Below the pieces are notes generated by a model. The model was not told the DNA's origin. It saw nothing but the letters and a program-made list of their open reading frames with translations, and searched no databases. From assembly GCA_000328365.1 (NCBI GenBank), contig KB310235.1:280449-344448 (forward strand): 64,000 nucleotides of DNA, given 5' to 3'. A program made the position numbers and the translations under genes. Every line of letters begins with the position of its first letter. Positions within the stretch are counted from its first letter, which is position 1. This document shows, one piece after another, positions 1 to 11,106 of the stretch. This DNA is from Capitella teleta (taxonomy: Eukaryota; Annelida; Polychaeta; Capitellidae).

Positions 1-170
1 AAAAACAAAAAGCCATAATTGTCAAGATAATTAAGAGACTATGAATGATAATAATTATGGGGTACATATAGCGCCGTCTTAGAGAAGAAAAAAAAGCCTT
101 TTTGTAACACATTACGAAAGATGGAAAAAATCCCCATTACTTATTGTAAATATGCTTTTGAATCACCGTG
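1..170 (+). mobile_element. Right end of long-TIR DNA transposon (family 1), cut by window edge
   Basis: This stretch aligns with the right terminal inverted repeat of the complete element at 55893-57600: the order of shared blocks (AATTGTCAAGATAA, the ATGATAATAATTAT block, AGCCTTTTTGTAACAC, TCCCCATTAC, TTGTAAATATGCTTTTGAA) is the same. The final bases are degraded compared with the complete copy. The rest of the element lies outside the window. No coding capacity is seen. Confidence 0.75.
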
Positions 171-299
171 CATTAACTGGAAATCAATGAATATGTGATT
201 AACGTGAATACGCGGCAATCAAGCACTAATGCCCAAATTCCAGTTCGTATCATCATGTATCGTGGAACGGGAATTTCTCCAGTAAAACATACTCGGATG

Positions 300-563
300 G
301 ACCACATGGACAACCGCAGCGTGGCGCCTCCTTGCAGCTCAGCGTTCACCTGCCTCTGCTATCCGTTTACTTGTGATAGCCTCAGCTGTGCTTCTGAGAT
401 GTATCGGATGCAACTAGTACCACGTGGCCCTCTCATAACTCTCGCCCCGAGGCCTCAAGGGCAGAGAGCAGTGTGTTGTATGCACAGACGTCGACTGCTC
501 TGCTGCTGCACGCGAATCCAGCCAAAAGTTGCTTCACTTCGCAGTGGATCTTTTGATCGGCCA
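300..563 (+). other. Possible non-coding first exon of the fibronectin-III gene
   Basis: This is a GC-richer island in AT-rich DNA that ends in a strong splice donor (CCAG|GTGAGC at 563/564). The next good acceptor is TTCACAG at 1744, nine bases before the ATG of the fibronectin-III protein, so an intron of about 1.2 kb in the 5' UTR would connect them. An open frame of 139 codons crosses the island, but it reads through the donor, is cysteine-rich without domain-like pattern, and I do not treat it as a protein. The 5' boundary is not determinable. Confidence 0.3.
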
Positions 564-1753
564 GGTGAGCAATCGGTTACCTGGATTTCATTTGTACACT
601 GTGCGCATTCTTGAAAGTTGTGAAGCGGGTGAATTCGTTTTGTGGGGAACACACACCTAACGGTTTGTGTAATGATATTACAGCGGGTATAATTGAGTTA
701 ACGGTAGCGTAAGTACAGACACTATACATTATTATGTCGTGTGTATGGCTGGCTATACGTGTAACACAGGTATAGTAGAGCATTGATATCACCATGCTTG
801 TATGTGTACCTCCTCTCTTCACGATCTCGTGTTCATTGTGTTATCCGGTGCCAATCTCTGTTTATCTCCATTCTTCTTCGATTCACACTATTCTGTCTCC
901 ACTAATTAATAATTATATCTATAAGACTAATTCCACGAGATGGTAGGCAGATTCAAAAGAATTGAAAATATATCAGTAATTGGATTCGATTCATCATAAA
1001 ATTTATTTCTAAACATAAATCGTTCATTGACGATTCGGTTACGAAACGATCGGAATGTTACGATACAATTATAACGGTGGCTTCGTTTACCCATACACAC
1101 CTAGATTATTCCAATGTGCACACAGTGTGTGGTTATTTTAATTGATCAAATGACGATTCTTTGATTGATGTAGACGTAAAGGCCCCTCATCATTCGGTTA
1201 TAGCTGCGGAAAAATTGTAACCAAATATAAACGCCAGCGATATGGGGTTTAGTATAAACCCACCCATGCGCAGCATAATTATAACATGAAACTAATTATG
1301 AAAACATCAATAATAAATTATATGCGAGAAATTCGCACGAGCCACATGTCACCAACATTACGCTATAAATTAGGAGTCGAGGCCCGGCCATCAACTGCTG
1401 GCATCGACGGTGGCAGGTGCTCAGTAACAAATCGATCCATGGTTCACTCATTGAACAAAACCTGTTTGTAAACTGCAATCAGTCGGACCACAAGTGTTCT
1501 TCAGTGGTAAGAATTGTGCTCACATGAATAACGAATCCACAATTCATGTTGATGTATTTTGAACATGCCTTAATTTTGACTCGGTGTTAATACATAATGT
1601 TGCATTAGCAATATGGGTTCCGATACATTTATTGTGCAACCAGAGCTGTTGTGTGCATTCTATTTGTTATCATCCTTTGGTTGAACAGCAATGGGTACGC
1701 TACAGTATCGTTGTGTTTCAGTATATATATCTCTATATATTCACAGAATCGCG
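564..1753. other. AT-rich interval, probable 5' UTR intron
   Basis: No protein-like open frame or repeat family is recognised here. It holds short AT-rich runs and a TATATATATCTCTATATATT stretch at about 1723-1741, immediately before the acceptor that precedes the fibronectin-III start codon. Whether that stretch is a TATA element or simply intron sequence cannot be told. Confidence 0.3.
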
Positions 1754-2500
1754 ATGATGCAGCTTGTTCTTCCAACCGTGCTGACCTTGCTCTGCATCAG
1801 CCTGGCAGGTGCCGAGGTCACCGCCAACACCCCGGTAGAAACTACTGCCCCAACCACCGTCTTCGTGACCACAGAACCCCCGTCGTTCTCGATCCGCATG
1901 AAGCATGCCCAGAGTTCGACGTCATCCATAACGGTCGAGTGGAGCGTTCCATACAACTTTGAGGACGACATGAACGATTACCAGATTCAGGCTCGCAAGG
2001 TTGATAGCGATGTTGTCCTGTCCAGTCCATCGTTGCCTTCCAATGGAACCTTGTATGTGATTGACAATCTTGTGAGAAATGCTGAGTACGAGATTTGTGT
2101 CACTGCTTCTTTCAAGAGCGTCGATGATACCAAACAGCAATGTGAAAACTACTCCACTCTGGCCTTGCTTCGCTTTGACAGCATCGTCGCGACGCTAATC
2201 GCCGTCGGATACATCCTGCTCATGGTGATTATTGGGGTCATTTGTTGGCTGTGTGCCAGGCGCAGGATGGAGAGAAAAGAAAAGGATGAAGAAGAGGAGG
2301 AACTGAAGACTGACGGGTCGGAGGAGCTCCTTAAGCCAGCGAGTGCCAACAACACCCTAGCCCCTCCACCAGAATACCGCCCGAGAAACAGCATCGAAGA
2401 AGAGCTCCCGAACATCCCGTACATAACCCCACCGCTGGAGGAACTCAATAGGGAAGGAGTAACAAACCGTAAGGGATACAACTCCGCCAACAACATTTGA
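1754..2500 (+). CDS. Single-pass type I membrane protein with one fibronectin type III domain
   Basis: The 248-aa protein looks like a small cell-surface adhesion or receptor-type protein; its ligand is unknown. Residues 1-20 form a signal peptide (MMQLVLP...SLAGA). A Thr/Pro-rich linker follows, then one fibronectin-III domain at about 40-125 with the usual Trp (TVEWSVP), Tyr (YQIQARKV) and the Leu...Tyr-x-Ile-Cys-Val end (NAEYEICVTA). The membrane segment is at about 144-166 and is followed by CARRRM. The cytoplasmic tail has an acidic run and a PPEY motif (about 206-209), a possible WW-domain ligand. I chose the ATG at 1754 because it starts the signal peptide and directly follows a splice acceptor (CACAG at 1744); an in-frame ATG at 1691 lies upstream of that acceptor. 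The coding part is intronless, unlike most genes nearby. No orthologue is recognised. Confidence 0.8.
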   Translation: MMQLVLPTVLTLLCISLAGAEVTANTPVETTAPTTVFVTTEPPSFSIRMKHAQSSTSSITVEWSVPYNFEDDMNDYQIQARKVDSDVVLSSPSLPSNGTLYVIDNLVRNAEYEICVTASFKSVDDTKQQCENYSTLALLRFDSIVATLIAVGYILLMVIIGVICWLCARRRMERKEKDEEEEELKTDGSEELLKPASANNTLAPPPEYRPRNSIEEELPNIPYITPPLEELNREGVTNRKGYNSANNI

Positions 2501-2966
2501 TCATTTGCTTTGGACTAGTTTGATCACTGCCTTATCCCCGTCCTTTTTAAGACATTCTTAGTTTGAGGCGGTCCTCTCTGCACAGCCGCTGGTATGCTCG
2601 TAATCAAGATCTTCACGTATACAGCCAAAGAGAAATGTGTTATTAGCACCCCGTGGATCTATTTCTGTGCACGATATCAAGTATTCCTCCGACAGCGTGT
2701 TTACTCAACGCTCTTGACTGTTTTCATCTTCCTACCTGTGTTTGCGGTGCTCACTTCTTCCTGGAGTTCCCTGACCCCCCTACTCTGTTCCTACTCTTCC
2801 ATCTCATATCAACTGTGTGTGAAATCGGAGAACCTTCTCATGCCATGGTGTTCTGCCCCTTGTATGTGTTTAGCTGTCATTCGCGTAAACACTTAGCTCT
2901 CTTTACCTAGATTGTTGCTGGGATCCGCGTCCTCTATGCTTCCCTTATAACTTTATTGTTGACGGA

Positions 2967-2972
2967 ATTAAA
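2967..2972 (+). promoter_or_regulatory. Candidate poly(A) signal of the fibronectin-III gene
   Basis: The variant signal ATTAAA lies 467 bases after the stop codon and is followed by a TTTGTACATTTGTC T/G-rich stretch. Nothing else between the stop and this point looks coding. Assignment is by position only. Confidence 0.35.
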
Positions 2973-3840
2973 CATACGTTTGTACATTTGTCTTCCTGCT
3001 CATTCCATCAGAAGTAAACACCTCGTGTTTCAGCACTTTGAGGGTGTTATTATATCAGTGCGTGAATCTCTCGACACCTCGTAAGTGTGAGTTATTTATG
3101 TGGCATTTAGGGTTTTAATTGTGGACCTGAAACACATCGAACAAATGGAACGCAATCACTGTTCTTAGGGCGATAGTTATATGATTGGAAGAAACAGAAG
3201 CCCGAATGCTAGATCGGGAAGGGGGGTTCCGCAACGCATTCCGCCGTCACTTAGATGGTACCTATGCTTACTGGCCTGTTAGCTACTTTGCAATGATGCA
3301 GAGGTCACCAGAGTAATGAAACGTTGATGAACTTCTCCTGAATGCATGTACGCACATTGTTTTCCTAAACCGCTGTACCAACATTGATTTGCAGTCGCGT
3401 TTGACGGTCATGTAAAGTGATAATTATTAGGAGTAAATTACTCTCATGTATGATGCATTTTTGTCATTTATAACGCTCTCGAAATCAAACGAACGGTTCA
3501 CATAAAATTCAGATTGGAGTATCTCCGCGGCGGATTCGCCCGCATTGAATATTTTTCGAAGTTTTTCAACAAGGCATCTGCTTAATAGTGAGGATGTTTG
3601 GCCTTGAAAAAGCAGAATAATTTTTTAAGGCATTAAATCAAATTAGCAAATGTAACACCTTGCTTAAACAACCAGGATGTCAAACAAGCAGCTTCATTTC
3701 CATATTAATTCTAATGCAAATCTAAAAACTGGGAAAAAGACCACCAAATGCAGCGTGAAAAATAGTGCTAATTCAATTCACAGCATAAGGTCAAGAGATC
3801 ACCTTAACTCCAAAAGAAGATCTGAATATATTCAATATAC
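2973..3840. other. Intergenic space between two convergent genes
   Basis: No gene or repeat family is recognised. The interval separates the 3' end of the fibronectin-III gene from the 3' end of RBM17. Confidence 0.4.
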
Positions 3841-3857
3841 ATTTATTTATTTATTTA
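3841..3857 (-). promoter_or_regulatory. Poly(A) signals of RBM17
   Basis: Read on the minus strand, overlapping AATAAA hexamers occur here (AATAAATAAATAAATG), about 31 bases past the RBM17 stop codon. That is the expected place for 3' end formation of this gene. Confidence 0.6.
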
Positions 3858-3887
3858 ATAGTTAAAAAGCATGAGTAAATTTAAAAT

Positions 3888-5987
3888 TCAATCAATTGCC
3901 TCAGCCAAATCCAACTGACGGAATTTATCCACGTTGTAGAATCCAGCTTTGACGGCTCGTCCTCCAAAGAACCTTCCGTTGAGATCAACCACAGCTGAAA
4001 GCAAAGAATTAGAACAGAGGAAATATAGAAACAGCATTAAAATGCCTTTGATTGCAGCCTCCATGCGTTCAAACTGGAGGAATATTCGAACAGCTTCTTC
4101 CTCTACGACGCCAGGAATCTGGAAAGAAAAATAGAAATTATACTTATAGTTTGATATTAAATATTGCCGTGATGTGCTAGTGGCTGATATTGACCCTAAG
4201 GAAGAAATTTGCACCGCATAGTTATCACTGCTCTGATTAAAATAGCTCTAAGCAGCATTACTTTTACAAATCAACACATTTCTCTCTGATGCTCTATTTT
4301 CCTGGAGGTTTACATCTGTTAAGTGTTTTCTTTTAAGTGAACAAATTCCTTTCATCAAAAATGCACCAACTGACCTCAAAGATGACACACTTGATGACCT
4401 TTCCATACTTTGCACATTCCTCAGCAGTTTCTGGTTCAAGGTCATCATCCACTTCTCCAGGACCAACCATATTCTGAAGAGAAAATCAAATCCAGGATGT
4501 CAAGAAAAAGCCATTAGGAACACTAACCCGCAACAGAATAACTTTGGATGGATTTTTCAGCAAATTAGCATTGCTGACTTCAGGACGAGGCATTTCGGTA
4601 ACTGCCTCACAAAAAATGAAGAAGAAGTAATATCAATGATTGTACACAAATCCTAACAGCGTACGTACCTTTGGGGATATCTTTTTCATGGATGATTTTT
4701 CCGCCCCTTTTGCTGGTTTTCTCCACTTGGAGCGCTGTGCTCATGCCTTGTTCAGACTTCCCGAGACCAGACCCCTGTCTGTATCCCATTTTAGCCATAA
4801 TTTTAGATGCCACTGATTCAGAGCTTAAGAGAAGAAGTTGAGAAAAGAGTGAAGAATTTAGGGAAGAGGAACTCACTCAAGGGAGAAACCTGGACCGGGA
4901 GACGGATCTGACAAACTGGGAGGAGGTGGAATCTCAACTGAAATTAAAGGTTTGATAGTTCATCATAATTACAGCTAATTCTATTTCATTACCTGGTTCT
5001 ATTGGCTTTGTGTCCTCTATCAGAGAAGGAGGAGGGGCAATAGCAGCGCCCCCACCTGGAAGGAGAAATTTCGAAATTTAAAAAATGATTCATAAATTGA
5101 CGCGTGTTTCAATCACCTGGCCGTCTCGGTTTATCTCCCTCCTCTTCCTTCTCTTCTCGTCTTCGTTGCCGCTTTTCAAACTCCCCTTCTGAGTCAGAAT
5201 CGTAGTTATCGCCTCCTCTTCGTGACCTGAACAAATAGCCATAGCCTAAACGGTTTCCTAGGCAACCATCCCACACCTTCTCTCGTCAGCCTCTCGCTTC
5301 TTCTCTTCATCCCGCGCTCTCTGTCTCTGTTCCTTTTTTCTCGTGACCACTTCCTCGTAATCGTTCGGATGAAATGGATCGTATTCATCCGTGATTCCTG
5401 GGAAGGATGTGGGGGCCTCACTGGCCAAGAATGGAGAGTGGCCTGCTGCTAACGGCACCTCCATCTGAGAGAGAGAAAATTAGCATTGAAACAGAAGCAT
5501 TCATCTGAACTCTTGACCTTTCCAGTATGAGGGTTGAAGCGAACGCCGCCTTCACCCTGTCCGGGAGTGGCAGGAGCTGTTGTCCCTCTCCTCCTCAGGT
5601 TGATTACTGGAGCCAGGGTCGTGCCGAGAGATTTTCTCTGTTGAATGAAATTATGTCAGTGTTAAATGTGTGAGTGTGTATGAGACTCACTTTCAGGCTG
5701 TTCAGAGATGCCGCTTTCTTGGCCTGCAAGTGCTTCTGAGATTCAAGGAATTTGAGGCTTGTTCCACTCCAACCAGCTAAAATATTAAATCATACAAAGT
5801 TTGAACGAAACATACACCAATGCTTAATTACAGATGAGTCACCATATTTAATTTATCGAAGATCGAGAAGGGAAAATGAAGGCTTACGATTTTTGGGAGG
5901 GTCTAGGGGCTTCTCAGGAGGCATCGGAGGCAAGGACGGCACCAGGCCTGGGTGGTCATCCAAGTCCAGCCCCTCGTAAAGCGACAT
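3888..5987 (-). CDS. RBM17: Splicing factor 45 (RNA-binding motif protein 17)
   Basis: Nuclear splicing factor; the family contacts U2AF65/SF1/SF3B1 ligand motifs through a U2AF-homology motif and helps choose 3' splice sites. Twelve exons give 411 aa (human about 401): 5888-5987, 5691-5776, 5518-5637, 5277-5464, 5117-5226, 4993-5055, 4877-4937, 4669-4823, 4528-4601, 4375-4473, 4046-4118, 3888-3994. All phases join. The start (MSLYEGL) matches the family's MSLYDDL. Family landmarks include GWSGTSLKFLESQ, DEYDPFHPNDYEEVV with the following R/E-rich helix, a G-patch at about 244-290 (KMGYRQGSGLGK, EKTSKRGGKII), and the C-terminal UHM at about 310-405 (RNMVGPGEVDDDLE, KCVIFEIPG, LNGRFFGGRAVKA, FRQLDLAE). 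The intron between exons 11 and 12 has a GC rather than GT donor. Convergent with the fibronectin-III gene. Confidence 0.95.
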
Positions 5988-6626
5988 CTTGGCACAATGC
6001 TGAAATGAAAGAGTATTTAGTTAACTCCTTACAACTCCTAGCTCATGTGACCTGAAATCCTGGGTTTCAAGTACTTCTAACAAAAGTTTACTCATCTCAA
6101 GGCAATTGTTAGCTGAATAACAAATTATGAGTAGGGATATTCATCCAGCCCTGCAAGTTACAATTACAATCATTGAATAATTTAAACAATTTAATAATGA
6201 AAAGGCCTATTAAATAATTGATTGCTTACTCTACTTTAATTTGAAAATTTACATCTAGTACTAAAATAGTTAGGCCGATATCACATAGTGAATGACGTCA
6301 TTCAACTCCTAATGAGGATAAACATCAAGATATTTATCTCCACAGGCTTCTGCTACGGCAGAGACGCCATGTGGTGATCATCATGATGATGATGGCCTTA
6401 TCGGTGTACGTCCACACCTCACCCGATTCATCAGATTCATCTGCGCTAGGTTTCTGAGTTCTGTTCTGCATGCTTTTTAGTGACAAAGCAATCTATCATA
6501 TGAATTGTTAAAACGTTACCGACTTTACCATGAGGTTACTAATAAGTAAAATTATAATATATTATTATAAATTATTATAAAACATGCTCTAATGTTTTCA
6601 CTTTCCAAGGACAATTTTACCCTGGT
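5988..6626. other. Upstream region of RBM17
   Basis: It contains no protein-like open frame. It should include the RBM17 promoter, but no TATA box at a convincing distance is seen. A small Asp-coding-like triplet run (GATGATGATG at about 6381) is the only low-complexity patch. Confidence 0.3.
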
Positions 6627-6705
6627 GAGTTTTGAGGCTATTCATAATCCATTAATTTAATGAATTATCATATTGATATTATCATTATGAATAGCCTCAA
6701 AACTC
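6627..6705. repeat. Perfect 22-bp inverted repeat (hairpin) with 35-bp AT-rich loop
   Basis: Arms at 6627-6648 and 6684-6705 are exact reverse complements (GAGTTTTGAGGCTATTCATAAT and its complement). The arms are followed by three copies of AGGTTC. The flanks (CCTGGT left, AGGTTCAGG right) extend the symmetry imperfectly. It looks like a small fold-back element; no family is recognised. Confidence 0.85.
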
Positions 6706-8766
6706 AGGTTCAGGTTCAGGTTGATTGGATTAAAGTGCCTTTGTTTCGGCACTGTTACAATCTGACGTTCGAGTTTCTCTTTATTTATATCTTCTATTTC
6801 TAAAAGATATAAGCTCATAAATAATACAGTAATAACTAAAATAAAACTAAACTGGAATAACCAGCCAAATAATAAGCCCTACTTCCCTCCCCCCTTCCCC
6901 ACAACAACAGAACAAAATGATAAATGAAGAAATAAATAAATAAATGAATAGATAAATAAAGAATAAAGATAAAAATAAAAAGAGAAACACATAAAATGAA
7001 TAAATAAATGACCAGAAGATACTCGTTGCTCTACTCATTCATAGTGCGAGAGGACGCCGCCTGGTTACTGGTAACCCTCCACGTAAAATGACCGATGTAG
7101 AAGCAAGTTGTAAAGTAACATAAGCATCAGCACTAGCTTGCTACTGACTAGATAACTCAAAAACAAACCAAAAATAACAAATTATAGTAATAAAACAAAC
7201 ACTTTCACTCTCTCATAAACGTCAGACAAGGGCCTTGCCCTCTATCTTTCTCTCTCCTCTTTCGTTCCTTCCAAATCTTTCCTACACTCCTCAACACCAG
7301 TCGTTCCAGGTCCATAATTGTCCCTGGGCCCGGTTAATTTTTAGAGATCTCAGCCAATGAATTGCACATTTCCTTACTTCGGCAGAGGAACAATTCACAA
7401 GCATAAATGATTTTTCAACGTGCAATAATTAGCTTTAGTTGTACCTTATGTAAAAAATTTTCAGAATAAACAGCGTTGATATTATACCGGAAATAGACTT
7501 CTGCTCGAGTTCTAGTCCATGAGTCAATTTATGTCATCACAATTCAAGTCGAAATCTATTTTCAAAGGAGAAGGGACTCATTATCAATTTATCGTGTTTA
7601 TCCAATTATGATAATAAATTATTCGGAATCATAACGCCCAAGTCGAAGAAGAACACATTTTTGGATATTTTTAAACTACTAAGCCACTGAGAGCAACAAT
7701 GAAATAACATTATGGTTGGCTGAAGTTTTGATATAGAGGCTACAACCACAAGCGAACTAAGCGGATATTTTCTTGTGATGGATAGACCAGTAAAAGATAC
7801 AGATCAGGCCGACAAAATTACCTAAACAGGGGATTTCTTAGTTTATTTTTAGCCCACACATTAATGATAATCAAATTAATGTGAGGCAAGAGAAGAAAGA
7901 TCTTGTTGACGGTGATTAATCGACCCAGATTTAGGATCAACCCAATCCCTGCTTTTAATGCATGATTGTTACGCTTTTCTGTAATTCTGTGATTCTTTTT
8001 GTTTTGTTTTATAATGTATTTATTTTGCATTATATTTTTGAAATGCGAAGCATAAACATTCTTATACATTAGTGATTACTGTTAGGGGTGCACAGTACTC
8101 AGTGCTGAGCCTATCTCTGATAGCTCTGCACATATCAAAATTGTACTGAAAAGAAAACGTTTCAATTAACAATTTCCTTAATTCTTTTTTAACACTGTCT
8201 TACTGCTTTGTTACTACTCAACCATTACGCATAGGTTATGGGAGCACTTGCTGAATCAACCTAGCTGCACCCCAAATTCTGCAATTGGGGGGAGGTCCTT
8301 CATCACTCTAAAAAAGGTGCCATGATTTATTTTTGGGTATAGAGACAAAAATGGGGTATGAGTTTTGGGAAAAAGTAGCGATTTGTGTATGCCGCCACCT
8401 CTCCACTACGATTCTACCGCATCTCTGTCATTCTATGCTTTGCTTGAGAAGAGAAGAAACAAGCAATTATTAGTGAAGAATAACTTACCTGATATGATTC
8501 GATCGTGGACCATACACCTCGAACTGTTGACTTGCTTGTCGATTATAACCATGTTCAAGCGTAGCTCATTATAATTAAAATGTGCCATCTTGATCTCATG
8601 AATATATGATTTCCTGAAACACCTTGTTTTGTTGTGTCATGCCACAACCGTTTTACTTGATTTTGCTTGAAATGTATCCTTACACATTGTCAGTATGATT
8701 TTGCGGCAATGGTTATTGCGGTGGTTACACAAATGGTTAATTATGTTTCTATTAAAATTGTTGATT
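6706..8766. other. Gene-free AT-rich stretch
   Basis: No gene is supported. An A-rich low-complexity zone at about 6920-7010 (AATAAATAAATAAATG and related) creates a spurious Phe/Ile-rich frame on the minus strand. The remainder shows no recognised repeat family. Confidence 0.4.
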
Positions 8767-9093
8767 TCATTCATGCCATGGGCTAGCATGGGAATAGTGA
8801 CCGCCAATCACCGTTTGAAAAGACACCTGGCCACTATGTGGCTCGATCCCTAAACCCTGACCTGAGATCATTGATACGTGTATTTGGTAAGAATAATATG
8901 CGGTTTGTTCATTCATGTTGAGGGACTATTTCTCGTGTGCATAGTATTTCATTCATGCCGTGGACTAGCATGGGGATAGTGACCACCAATCGCCATTTCC
9001 AAAAACAGCTGGCCGCTTCGAGGCTTGAACCCTAACCCTGGATCATCAATACGTGTATTTGGTAAGAGTAATATGTGGTTTGTTCATTGATGG
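8767..9093 (+). repeat. Tandem pair of about 145-bp SINE-like units
   Basis: Two diverged copies (about 8767-8919 and 8949-9093; period 182 bp) share blocks such as TTCATTCATGCC, GCTAGCATGG / ACTAGCATGG, ATAGTGACC, CCAATC, CTGGCC, ATACGTGTATTTGGTAAGA and GGTTTGTTCATT. Each contains a pol III box-B-like word (GGCTCGATCCC and GGCTTGAACCC), suggesting a tRNA-derived element, but no box A is convincing. The second copy directly precedes the Tc1 remnant. Confidence 0.6.
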
Positions 9094-9108
9094 CAGTAAT
9101 GTGCAACA

Positions 9109-9560
9109 GTGCAACAGCACAAACATGAGTTGTATCCTGAGACGTATGTCCAGTCAAGAGTTCAATTCAGCTGTGGTAGACCAACAATTTGGGCAGCTTT
9201 CCATCACTGTGCAAAATCTCTAATCGTTTTTATCTTATGGCATCCTGAGCCAGGTGGGCTACAAGAGGATCCTGGAAGAAAGAAATGCTTCCAGTATATT
9301 TTGCTTCCAAATGACAACACTCCATGCCACAAAGCCAAGAAAATCCAGAAATTCATCGATTTTGAAGATGAGAATCGTCTCCCTTGGCCAGCTTGCAGTC
9401 CAGATATGAATCCCATCGAGACCTTGCGGGTGAAGCTTTCCACGCGATTGATCAGCAGGGAGGTCTAGCCAACAAACCTGGATGAGTTACCTCAATGTCT
9501 GACGGAACCCAGATAGCATTCAGGTGCCGGTTATATGCCATTTACCCATCATCAGTGCCA
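9109..9560 (+). pseudogene. Tc1/mariner transposase remnant (catalytic C-terminal part)
   Basis: An open frame at 9109-9468 ends in a recognisable Tc1 catalytic region: a SCGRPTIWAAF stretch aligns with the family's S..VMVW..IS strand, PNDNTPCHKAKK carries the second catalytic Asp (usual QDNDPKH), and LPWPACSPDMNPIETL corresponds to the usual LPWPA.SPDLNPIE.L with the third acid. A further family-like stretch (NLDELPQCL) follows after a stop at 9466. The DNA-binding N-terminus and first catalytic Asp are missing, and no terminal inverted repeats are seen, so this is a dead fragment. Confidence 0.8.
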
Positions 9561-11106
9561 CAGAAGTATTGCTTCTTGCCACTGTCATCCTTCTACCACT
9601 TTTGTGATGAGAATTATACACATAAGAAATGTCTGTGTCACGTAGGGGAAACTTCTCTGACGAAAAAGGAATTAAAATTATCACGTGCCACAATCATGCA
9701 TTTTTTCATTCACATATCGAGCGACCTATCTGAAAGCATTCAACCAATTAAGCTGCTGAGCAAATGCAAACAGTGTGTTTGTTCCAGTCCAGCCACATGA
9801 GCATTGACAATTAAAGGCCAAAAGTTATGATGTATGCATGAAGCCTAAATATTCATGATCACTTATTTGAATGTTATATCATTCTGTTCTTAGCATTCGT
9901 TGGGAGTAGACGTGCATATATCCACGCTTTTCAAGTTTCAACTACATGCATCTTTAACGATTCTTCAGCTGCCTTGATCACTTTTTAACGGTGAGCTATT
10001 CTTTATACAATTGCATCGTTCATCATGTATACATTTGTATATCACATACATGTGATGTTGTAGGCCTACTCTAATTGCTAATACAAGTAGCATCATTTGA
10101 GAAATACGATTGATACGTTCAACACATTCATAACAATTGATTGAATTATACTTTGTCCGCAGTTTCACGGTTGAGATTTAAATTTTCAATGTGGTCGAAT
10201 TTCATCATCTTCACCCATCAATTTTTCCATTATAATTGTATATAACTATTGGGTACTTGTAATTGATTACCCAGTTGTCATGTAAGAAGATTGGTAATCA
10301 TCAGAGGATAACTAACTCTGTTACTTCTTACTACTTTGATTCTGGATCTGGAATGATCTCAATCAATTGTCAACTAATATCTTCAATTTTAATGTTTTTT
10401 TTAATTGGAATAAGCCCAGTAGGAAGTTAAGAGCCCACAAGGCAGCAACACGCAGTCGGCGCTTGTTGCTGATAGCGCGTGCAATTGTCGATTTTGTAAT
10501 TATTCTGCATTCACCCGTAATCACTTTATCTTGCACCGATTCACGAATCGCAAGCTTTGTTCTTTAATCTGATTTTGTAATCCCTCTGATGTCCAAATTT
10601 ATTAGTTGTCACACAATTCGTAGTTCCTAAGAAAGTTGAGAGGCATAATAAAGTAGGTTTAATCACCTGAACAGCAAACAGATGGCGACGAGATACTTAA
10701 AAGTTGAATACACTGTGCGCACAGCACTTGGCTATATTTTCTCAAAACAGTGAAGTTGACGGTACCTGAGTCCTGAGATGGTCACTTTTCATGAGCAATG
10801 TCTCAACTTGTATTGGTGTATATTAAATGTAGGAAGCCCGCCTCCATATTTATATGCATACACTGATACAGTGGAACCTGTGGTATCTGAACAGCCGAAA
10901 ATCTTAGAAAAATTATCCACATATCAGAGTTGTGCATAAACTCTTAACACCAGATAATCAACAGTCTTACCATTCAGGACTCAATGGAGCTATGCACTCT
11001 TTATATAATCATTATGTGATAATGATTGCATTAATTAGGCAACAGGGAGGGTTTACATGAAGTTTGATGATTGAAAATGCATCCATATCCATATTATAGA
11101 ATGGAT
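9561..11106. other. Gene-free AT-rich stretch
   Basis: No gene is supported. At 10872 the word TACAGTGGAACCTGTGGTAT resembles the left end of pogo/Tigger-type elements (CAGT.GAACC), but no matching right end was found, so no element is called. Confidence 0.35.

Noticed and set aside
195-614. 139-codon open frame on the plus strand
   Set aside because: It is cysteine-rich without pattern, reads straight through a strong splice donor at 563, and has no recognisable domain; a non-coding exon explains the composition better.
10872-11000. A third pogo-like element
   Set aside because: Only a left-end-like word is present; no matching inverted right end or second TA was found.
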